Source of the DNA: Ophiothrix spiculata
Taxonomy: Eukaryota > Echinodermata > Ophiuroidea > Amphilepidida > Ophiotrichidae
NCBI GenBank assembly: GCA_000969725.1
Contig: JXSR01S002603.1
DNA length: 29,303 bases
Direction: 5' to 3' (one strand)
The notes below the pieces were generated by a model that had not been told where the DNA came from, did not search any database, and was given only the letters and a program-made list of their open reading frames with translations. Below are positions 21,660 through 29,303 of the stretch, piece by piece. Both the position numbers and the translations under genes were made by a program. Every line of letters begins with the position of its first letter. Within the stretch, counting starts at the first letter, position 1.

Positions 21660-22025
21660 GGGATCTGTCACACATCACGAAACGTACGAATAACGAACTA
21701 ATAGGGTACATTGGCTTGGTCATTGAAATACATGTAATCGATTACCAAACCAGTATACCGTATCCACTCGACCAATTCAACTACTCATTTTCTGAATTTA
21801 GATTACGTTACGGTTGAGCGCCTTCATACTAGCGTGCCAAAAATTGTTAAAATAATTTAAATGAAGTGTTGGTCATAGAGTATGACTATTTGTTAAACTT
21901 TTGGAAACGGGGATATTGTTCATTTTAAGGCGATTGTCAGATGGAAAACAGTTGAATTAGACGAGTGAATAGGGTACGTTATTAGTACGTTATTCGCACG
22001 GTGCGAATGATGTGTGACATGGCCT
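21660..22025. mobile_element. Harbinger-like MITE with TTA duplication (366 bp)
   Basis: The left end GGGATCTGTCACACATCA and the right end (minus strand) AGGCCATGTCACACATCA are inverted repeats continuing, imperfectly, for about 50 bp (CGAATAACG(A/T)ACTAATA). TTA flanks both sides (21657-21659, 22026-22028). Copy C is the empty site: CAGAGCTTACGTACAAG (19714-19730). A 3-bp TTA duplication and G-rich ends are typical of PIF/Harbinger. There is no transposase, so it is non-autonomous. Confidence 0.85.
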
Positions 22026-22152
22026 TTACGTACAAGTTCTATTCCACAACTGAAGTCATCTGCCCGATGATTGTGAGAGTATTATGATCTGTGACCGGGC
22101 TAGCATAAAACTAATCATGCTCAGAGTCATAGTCATCTCAACAGATATATGT

Positions 22153-22393
22153 GATGACTTACTCCGAAAAGGGGAACTTTGCGACAGAACACTTTTCTTC
22201 CAGAAACTGATGAAAATAGGTAGCAAAAAAATAATAAGAATTTCCAGCAGATTTTCTGTTGTAAAATGTGATCGCCTTGATCAATATTATCAAGTAAGGT
22301 GTCATTTAAAAGCTTAGAAAATGCTGTAACAGATGAAATGATAAAATCAAAATTTATATCATCTGCAAAGTCCCCCTTTCGGGGTAAGCCATC
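22153..22393. mobile_element. CCCCGAAAGGGG-ended MITE, copy in unit D (241 bp)
   Basis: GATGACTTACTCCGAAAAGG at the left and CCCCCTTTCGGGGTAAGCCATC at the right, with the interior of units A and B preserved (TGTTGTAAAAT-TGATCGCCTTGA). Confidence 0.75.
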
Positions 22394-23905
22394 ACATACT
22401 TATTAACATTTTTAGTAAACACTTCCAGCAATAACCATTATATACAAATAAGTTGCAATTTTGAGGCCCATTGTTATGCAAAATACTTTTCAAAGATTAT
22501 TGACACAACATTAAGTTTCACATTACCGATTTACGTTGGCGTGGGCGTTAAGATCCAGGTCACTTTTTGTAAAGTACCTTGTTACTTAAATGTGGTTGCA
22601 TAATATTAAACACGTAGGGTGGTTAAGTGTAGATCATCTGACACTATTTGGTGTCAGCTGAGGGAGTAATAGAGCATGTTTCACGGAACATATGAGCGAG
22701 ATTTGTATACAATCAAATTATCATTTCCTTTACCTCGTACTCGTTCAGAAATGGGAGATGGTTAACGACAATAATGTATGCGTTGCATGTGATTGTAGTT
22801 TTAGAACACCCATGTTTTAGTGCCCTAACCACTGCTACCCGAAAAAAAACCTTAACTATAATATTTGTATCATGAGAAAATAAACTATCTGCTATTAGTG
22901 AAGTGATTTTCTCTTAAGGTTGTTGACTTAAAATGCGTTTTTCAGGTCAAATTATAATCACTATATGTACACACATGTGTATGCAGACTTCTTTAGCTGC
23001 ATAATCCACAGAATTTTTTCATCTATAACAAAAAATTACAGAGTAAGTATTGGTGAAAAGAAGTACCTTAGATGAATACGACAAAGTCTGATATCATTCC
23101 TGCATACCGGAAATTAAAACATCTTATAGGTACATGTTGTTTTATATCAGCGGAAACTGAACACATCTTAATCGATGCAAGAAAAGCACACACAAATAAA
23201 AGTCGATACGCCACAATCATGGATTCACTAAACGCTATCAATCAATATCTTTTTTTCAAGATCATAGCAATATTATAAAAAATGAAGTATGTATCATCAT
23301 CAAAATGTGTCTTCAATCCGCTCTTATGTTGGAAATCTGTTTGATATAGTATTAGTAGTACTGCCTGTTTTACATTTTTATTGACCTATTCCTAATACAA
23401 ATCTATAACTGCTTAAATTGACGATCAAAGAAATTGAAGCATGTCATGAAAAAAGGTCGACAAACCCTTTCTAGACTAGCATAAACAACAATTTCTCCGC
23501 TTAGTGCATTAACAGCACCGAGATATGTACATGTCAGTTATCTTTGTACGTTATGCTCTATTCCAATTAATCAAAAATGTGCCGTAGAGAGTAAATAAAA
23601 TCGATACGTCGTAAAATCTACCGCCTTAAGTGATATCATTTAATGGTCAGGGTCAAAAGTTACGTCCATTTAAGTAAAGACCGGTGAAAACCACAAGGAC
23701 GATTTCACCATTATTTCAGCGTAAACAGTTTTACATGATTCGATGAAGATTAATAATGCAGTGAGATTAAATGACAAAAGGCACATTTCAAGTGAACTTT
23801 TCCTAGCGCAATTGATAAAAAATGGGTTTTTTAAAAAGCCAAGAATTAGTGTCGAAAGGATGGTGTTTCCTTTGACCTGTATTAAAAATCTCGTGGTAGT
23901 CTTAA

Positions 23906-24964
23906 AGTGCTTGCGTCCTGTCTCTGTTATTTAGCGAACATGCTGTCTCACTAGCTAGGACATCTCATAAAAAATTAGACGTCTAGTCCAACATTTAATA
24001 TAGTAGTCTACGGGTATAGATCATCATTAAGAGGTCTATGCTTGTTACACTAAAATCAACATCATTATCATGATGAATGTCGTATGGCTGATTTGGGACA
24101 TTATTTTGCTACCGGTAAATGAATCGGATGGACTGACCAAGGTGGTTTGAAGGTAGAGTCAGTATAATTGCCATATCTCTGCTTGTAGACTATCAATTTT
24201 ATTGAAACAAATTTTGTAGTTAAAAAGGTCGGCTTTCGATTAAAATAAATGACAACGTGATGCAAAATGTAACTTCATTCTTTCAGAGTAGATAATAGTG
24301 TACACTTTTTTCTGCTACTACCTGCATTTGGAACGAAAGTAGGTAATAACTAATATGAAGTGCTATACGATAAAATAGTACAAAATGAATACCAAAAGTG
24401 CTAAAGAATGAGCCTATGATTTGTGTAAGCGTTTCCTTTTATGTATTGTGATAATTGGTCCCGTGTTGGGCGTAGCCAGACGTAATTTAATTTAAGTTTG
24501 GTACACATGGGAAGTCCACCGTTTTGTTATAACATTTATTTAGGGCCCAGCGTCGACAAACTCGCTAGAATTACGGAAACCAAGCCGAAGATACTTTGAC
24601 CAAGCTGAAGACATCAACTCCCCTAGTCCCCCTATTCTGTGATAAATACAATCCGGCGCCATAATAAGATTACCAAAAATATATTTAAAAAAAAAGGGTA
24701 TACATGTTCAATTGTGACTTGGAGTTGAATTACAGAGTCTATAAAGTGTTCACCTGTTTCATTCTATTTGTGATAAATTCGGCATTATCAAGTATTCACG
24801 AAAAAAGGTAATAACTGATCTGAACTGCTACGATAATATAAAACAAAATGAATACCAAAAAGGTCAAAGTTGGATTACCAAAAACATAGAAAGATATGGT
24901 TCTATTTGTGATAAATTCGGCATTATTAAGTATTCACCTTTTGCGCTTAAAAGACGAAACAGTA
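23906..24964. repeat. Mostly plain sequence with short local repeats
   Basis: A near-identical 40-bp direct repeat (TTCTATTTGTGATAAATTCG, then GCATTAT(C/T)AAGTATTCAC) occurs at 24762-24800 and 24899-24938. A second pair (GGTAATAACT, then AAAATGAATACCAAAA) occurs near 24343-24400 and 24806-24860. No gene is seen. The open frame 24896-25135 starts inside one repeat and is not supported. Confidence 0.55.
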
Positions 24965-25890
24965 AATAGTGTTTGCATTGCAGATTTTGTACACCAACTC
25001 TTTAGTGCTCTTACACATATCTGCCCGGAAATATCAAAACCAAAACAAACCATAACAAAACAACAAAAACAACGACAACAACATCTTTTTGTATCAAAAG
25101 AAAATAAATTGTCAATTAAGAATATTTTCTCTTAAGGGCACAGTTAACCCCTATTTTTCTGAAATATTTAAAGCTTTGTAACTCAGCAACCGATAAGTAA
25201 ATCCATATAAAAGTATACATTTCTAGATGTGGATTTTCATGTAGAAGAGGGTGGTTAGGTCAGATTTGGACCAAAATGTATGATTTTGGACCAAGGTCCA
25301 AAAAACCCATGTTCTTGGACCTTTAATTTGTAAACAACCTAACTAAATTTTGAAAAAATAAAAGTTGGACCTCGAATGCTTTTAAGAATCTAGAAACACA
25401 TGTCTAGGAACGCATTTCTCAAATTTTTGATTTTTGATAACTTTTTGAAAAATTGCTAAAAATAGGTCCAAAATTGGCCCAAAATAATTTTTTTGTCATT
25501 TTTTGCCTATTTTAGGCCTATTTTTGGCAATATTTCAAAAAGTAAGGTAAAAATCAAAAATGTGAGAAATGCGTTCCTAGACATGTGTTTCTAGATTTTA
25601 AAAAGCATCCGAGGTCCAACTTTAATTTTTTCAAAATTTAGTTAGGTTGTTTACAAATTAATGGTCCAAGAACATGGTTTTTTTGGACCTTGGTCCAAAA
25701 TCGTACATTTTGGTCCAAAACTGACCTAACCATCATCTTCTACATGAAAATCCACATCTAGAAATGTATACTTTTATATGGATTTACTTGTCGGTTGCTG
25801 AGTTACAAAGCATTAAATATTTCAGAAAATGAGGGGTTAACTGTGCCCTTAAGATAATTTACGTTTATGGACTTAAAATGTTACATTTTA
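24965..25890. repeat. Diverged fifth fragment of the tandem unit, split by a foldback
   Basis: 24965-25131 parallels 22775-22913 of copy D in order (TTTAGTGC, TGCCCG/TACCCG, TTTGTATCA, AGAAAATAAA, TTTTCTCTTAAGG). After the foldback, 25853-25890 (GACTTAAAATG) parallels GACTTAAAATG of copy D just beyond the same TTAA (22914-22917). It is more diverged than copies A-D. Confidence 0.6.
25136..25848. mobile_element. 713-bp full-length foldback element with TTAA duplication
   Basis: The two halves are inverted repeats of about 340 bp, nearly identical to the ends. Both start GGGCACAGTTAACCCC and share TTTGTAACTCAGCAACCGA, CATATAAAAGTATACATTTC, TTGGACCAAGGTCCAAAAAA and GAAACACATGTCTAGGAACG. The short centre (about 25470-25510) is rich in TTTTTGGC/GCCAAAAA words. 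TTAA flanks both sides (25132-25135, 25849-25852), and copy D of the tandem unit keeps a single TTAA at the same point. TTAA is the piggyBac target, so a piggyBac-type non-autonomous element is likely but not proven. No protein is encoded. If transcribed it would form a very long hairpin RNA. Confidence 0.88.
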
Positions 25891-26404
25891 TATCCAAAAG
25901 GAGTATGGGAATTATGAAGATGACCTAAGATCAGTTGTATACCATTATTGATATTACAATCTCGAGATAATCAACCCCTGCCATGTATAGTATATAATAC
26001 GTTATTTCAAAATGAAGATGTTCTAAACTTATCCATTAATTAGAAGTTTATGTTGCCGAACTTCTGATCATTATTTTGTCTACTTTAGATCTAGTAAATT
26101 GGTCTTTGGAGATAAAAATACCCAGTGGCAAATTACTGAGACGCATTAACCACGCCAACCAGGTTAGACAGGTCCAATGCGTAGACTTACTTCTATTATA
26201 TCCACATGTAATTTGTCAAAGCTTTTGTTATGAGGGAAAGAGGTTTGTCCGAAAAAAAAAAACAATTGAATCTGTTTTAACTTAGGAGTACTCCTCTTCT
26301 TTATTACTAAATCTGTGTTACGGACCATTTTTATTATGAACATGCTAACACACCAACCAGTCACTAGAAACTTGCATGCACACTACCAACAATCACACTT
26401 TTCA

Positions 26405-26475
26405 CAAGTTTGCTCTCGACTTCGGCGCTCACAAACCCCTAGCAGGCCTTTTGCCTCCGGCCTAGTCTCGCGCCT
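26405..26475. repeat. Short GC-rich patch of small hairpins
   Basis: Three small stem-loops follow one another: CTCGACTTCGGCGCTC, AGGCC-TTTTGCCTCC-GGCCT and GCGC-CTTCA-GCGC. The composition differs sharply from the surroundings and suggests a transposon remnant. Family unknown. Confidence 0.35.
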
Positions 26476-26660
26476 TCAGCGCTCGATGTTAGTGACTCAG
26501 AAAATAACAAAAATCCAGTATTTGACAAAGACTATTTATTACTAGGAAATTTACGACTTCATTTTTGGGAATTGCTTCTAGAAAAATATATAAATCTTTC
26601 ATGAAAAACAGTCATGTATTTTAAAATTATAGCTGAGAACTATTTGCGATAATCTGACGA

Positions 26661-26910
26661 GTCATGCGAGTGCAAAAAAGTCGTATCTGCAATAGCTGCA
26701 ATCTGTCATAAATTTGGGATGCACATTGTATAATCTCAAGTCTTGGGTCAGTGGTTCTTGAATTGGTTCTTCAGGTGGCACAGAAGAAACATTTCAAGAA
26801 CCACTAACATAAGACAGTGAAATTCCGAGGGATTTTACACATTCTTGTGACAAGTTGTAAAATAACTTAGGGCAGCCATTGCAGATACGACTTCTTGGCA
26901 CTCACATGAC
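26661..26910. mobile_element. TIR element with nested inner palindrome (about 250 bp)
   Basis: The outer arms start GTCATG(C/T)GAGTGC and continue through AAGTCGTATCTGCAAT-(A/G)GCTGC, about 40 bp imperfect. Within, AGTGGTTCTTGAA (26750-26762) pairs with TTCAAGAACCACT (26793-26805). The exact ends are uncertain because TGACGA occurs at both borders. No protein. Confidence 0.65.
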
Positions 26911-28190
26911 GAAACTGTTACTATAACGATTTCTTTTTAAAAAATAATTTTATTGTTATGATTGAATTTGTTCAAATGCAAATCAAAACTGATATAACAT
27001 GCGGATCCGTTTGTGTCTGTTTAATCTAACATTCCCCATGTCCACATGTCTCTGAGAGAAACTTATTTTTTCTCTTAAGGTCAAAAGCATTAACGATGGT
27101 GTATTGGAATAAACACAACAAAATCGTGATTTAATTTTAGGATTTGAATTTGAAACATTCTGATCTTTTGAATCATCATGGAGAAATCAAAATGTAACCT
27201 GGACCTGCACAACCTTTTAGATATAAATTTGCCACGTTAACATGCTTTAAAATGTTGTCTTATAATGAAACACATATTCTTTTCATGTTAAATATGTTGA
27301 CACAATATTTATTGCACTTCACATATAAGTTGGGCGATAAACATTGCCAATGCTGTTAATTCAACTACAGGTCTACAGCTTATTCATCACGGATGCAAAA
27401 TCCTTAACTAAGGAAGATTTCTGCCTCAGGGTATTTTATCAAATTAAATAAATTTTGAATTAATACATTTCGTCGTGCTATACAAATTGCCTATCAGTAA
27501 GGCGTGGAACGTGCTTAACATGTGAAATATGATATATAGTTGTAATCCAACACTTTGTTCTTGGAAATGCGAGAATAAAAACATCTACTTGGATCTCTGA
27601 AATCCGTTTCGCTTGCTTGTAATGTATGCTAGTTTTGTCGAAGAAAGTATACGCCTTAGCAAATAAATAAAATAGTACAATCAGATAAAATACTATAAAA
27701 ACGACGAAAAGAGGTTGTTACGTCCTGGGAACAGAAAAAAAAAATACTCAAGTGGACTGAGTTGTTTCGCATCATCGCCAAAAATCTAGGTGCATTGTCA
27801 TTTTTATCAAAGATTTCAAAATTGAAGATGAAACTTTCCCATATTTTTTTCTTGAATCATAGTAATGTGAACTTTTCACATGGTATATAAGACAACTATC
27901 TGTCTTCATATGGGACTAATTCAAATATTGTTTTATATGTGATCGTTCATTTCAAAGGAGCCGTGAATGCGGTTTTAAAACGCCAAAGAAAAAACAACAA
28001 CATGAATTAGTCTCATCCATCACTCTTAGTAATCCTAATAATTTTTTCCCGTATCGAATCACATTCAACCATCCTCCTACGACAAGATGCCGTTTGGCGA
28101 GTGCTAGTGCTGACTGTACGTTATAATTACTAAAGCTGGTTTCGTCACCACCTAAACACAATCATCCAAGGTATCTCAAGAAAAAATACG

Positions 28191-28756
28191 TGTAAATGAT
28201 ATATTCATGGTCTTGAGATACAAAAAACACATTTCGTCAAAGAACATGCTATTTCCTTTAATTTTCTTATGCGGTTTGTTTTTAGAAATTCACCCCCTCA
28301 AAAAATATATTTAACATTATTGCTTAAAATGAATTCAAGAGCATATTTCCCTAGATTATATTTAGTTAGGTCCCTTAACGAAAAAGTCGTTACAGAGATG
28401 ACAAATCTTCCATTTTTGGCACAGATGTTCATTTCACCATGCGATTTTCAAAACAAACTGGCTCCAAAAAAATCGAGCTATTTTTGGGTCAAAAAATCAA
28501 TTTTTTGGTAAAAAAAGTGATTTTTGCTATTTTTGTCGTGTAAGTACACAGAATTAACTTCTTTCTAATAAACTTTACTTAAAAAATATTGAATGATTCT
28601 GTAAAAAGTTACAGCTTAAATAAGTTGACATTAAACAATAAAAACAATAGACATTTGTGAGCTAAAACACTTCATATCGCCGTTTCACTTCGTAACGCTT
28701 CAAAATGCAAATTATATATTCCCTTTACAAGACTCACTACTGTTTGTTTTTTGTGC
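28191..28756. other. AT-rich sequence without recognisable feature
   Basis: It holds many A- and T-runs around 28460-28600 (TTTTTTGG, AAAAAATC). The open frame 28269-28511 is low-complexity at its end and has no motif I know. Confidence 0.45.
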
Positions 28757-28826
28757 CAGGGGGCAAGTGCCCCCCCACCCTAGCCGGCCCTGCCGGCCCC
28801 CCCCCCCCCCGCTTCGTACGGCCCTG
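28757..28826. mobile_element. Possible hAT terminal remnant, GC-rich
   Basis: A 70-base C/G-rich stretch runs from CAGGGGGCAAGTGCCCC to CGTACGGCCCTG and contains a C14-type run. CAGGG/CCCTG ends are typical of hAT elements, but the 8-base flanks do not match. This could be one end of a longer element. Weak call. Confidence 0.3.
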
Positions 28827-29034
28827 GTTCGGCCTAGTATCGTATCATCTGTATAGAAAAGTCATACATAAAACTGTCAAACTTAAAACATTATTGTAGA
28901 AGCAAGTGAAAAATTAAGGCAAGTTTCAATTTGTTTCTGTAGAACAAATTTAGGTGGAATGGAAAGCTTGGAGATATTCTTTAAAGAGACACCCTCGTAA
29001 ATGATCCCTTTTTATGATTATGGAAATAAATATT

Positions 29035-29278
29035 GGGGCGATCTACATGGGAGTGCAAATCCAAATGAAGACGCATCTCCGTAAACCGCTTTGCAGAAGT
29101 CTGTGGCTACATGGGCGCCAGATCCGGATCTGCTGCACTGCACTCGGTGCACGCCATAGATTTAAATCTATGGTGCACGCGTACGTGAAAGCGGTCTACG
29201 GAGATGCGGATCTCGGAGATGCGCATCTCCTAGATGCGTTTGCATCACAGTGGATCAGCACTCCTTGTAGATCGCCCC
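29035..29278. mobile_element. TIR element rich in palindromes (244 bp)
   Basis: The ends GGGGCGATCTACA and TGTAGATCGCCCC are perfect inverted repeats, followed by weaker arm similarity (GGAGTGC, GATCC/AATCC, CGCATCTCCGTA(A/G)ACCGC). Inside are perfect palindromes at 29120-29131 (AGATCCGGATCT), 29155-29172 (CATAGATTTAAATCTATG) and 29215-29230 (GGAGATGCGCATCTCC). GC content is clearly higher than around it. The open frame 29014-29283 is a by-product of this low-stop sequence, not a gene. No clean target duplication; G-rich ends hint at PIF/Harbinger. Confidence 0.75.
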
Positions 29279-29303
29279 GCTGAGAAACTGAAGTTGATTG
29301 ATC

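Larger units (their letters stand above)
21546..23905. repeat. 2.3-kb tandem unit, copy D (5' truncated)
   Basis: Starts at AATATCTTCAACATTAACAA, which corresponds to a point about 400 bases into copies A and C. It runs through GTAAACACTTCCAGCAATAA (22413), GAATACGACAAAGTCTGATA (about 23073) and AAAAAGCCAAGAATTAG to about CTGTATTAAAAATCTC. Open frames 22084-22317, 23072-23278 and 23743-23934 lie in it and are not shared by the other copies. Confidence 0.85.
26080..28190. repeat. Dispersed block X, copy 3
   Basis: Contains the sub-blocks at 26095-26170 (TTGGAGATAAAAATA, CACGCCAACCAGGTTAGA), 27375-27640 (TTTATCAAATTAAA, AACGTGCTTAACATGTG, CCAACACTTTGTTCTTGGAA) and 27955-28185 (AATCACATTCAACC, ATCCAAGGTATCTC), in the same order as copy 1. 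No shared reading frame is seen. Confidence 0.6.

Noticed and set aside
15736-23905. CRISPR-like or satellite array
   Set aside because: The repeats are kilobase-sized diverged duplications, not short regular repeats with unique spacers or a short monomer satellite.
28705-28899. Proline-rich open frame
   Set aside because: The proline run comes from the C-rich stretch at 28770-28811, not from a coding gene.
29014-29283. 89-residue open frame near the right end
   Set aside because: It runs through a TIR element whose palindromic GC-rich sequence lacks stops; the protein has no recognisable motif.

Overview
This window looks like a gene-poor, strongly AT-rich stretch of a metazoan nuclear genome, probably a marine invertebrate. 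The evidence is a tRNA-derived SINE, a Penelope-like GIY-YIG fossil, a LINE fragment with a 2A-like motif, many TIR elements with TA, TTA or TTAA target duplications, and a 690-base run of N. I cannot name the species. There is no bacterial-style gene layout, no rRNA and no functional tRNA gene. No open frame gives a convincing host protein, and I call no intact host gene.

Layout. Bases 1-1264 are plain. 1265-3095 is a three-unit tandem array of about 0.85 kb, carrying a palindromic MITE and two small palindrome gains. A second hairpin MITE lies at 3553-3688. A decayed Penelope-like fragment lies at 4360-4985 (minus). A diverged dispersed block, here called X, occurs three times (about 6100-8745, 11390-12900, 26080-28190); a second block, Y, occurs twice (10725-11300 and 14100-14650). 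The assembly gap is at 13191-13880. A LINE ORF2 5' fragment is at 14750-15150.

From about 15736 to 23905 there are four copies (A-D) of an unrecognised unit of about 2.3 kb. Every copy carries the same older MITE, and individual copies carry private insertions: a SINE in B, a TA-flanked MITE in C and a Harbinger-like MITE in D. The uninterrupted sister copies act as empty sites, so these insertion ends are well supported. A fifth, more diverged fragment of the unit (24965-25890) is split by a 713-bp full-length foldback element flanked by TTAA. Further TIR elements lie at 8160-8372, 10539-10700, 12067-12330, 26661-26910 and 29035-29278.

No genes work together here. The window is a nested record of duplication and small-transposon insertion. 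The most interesting parts are the long foldback, the tandem unit whose A/B junction falls on a MITE end, the palindrome gains in the first array, and the 2A-like LINE remnant.
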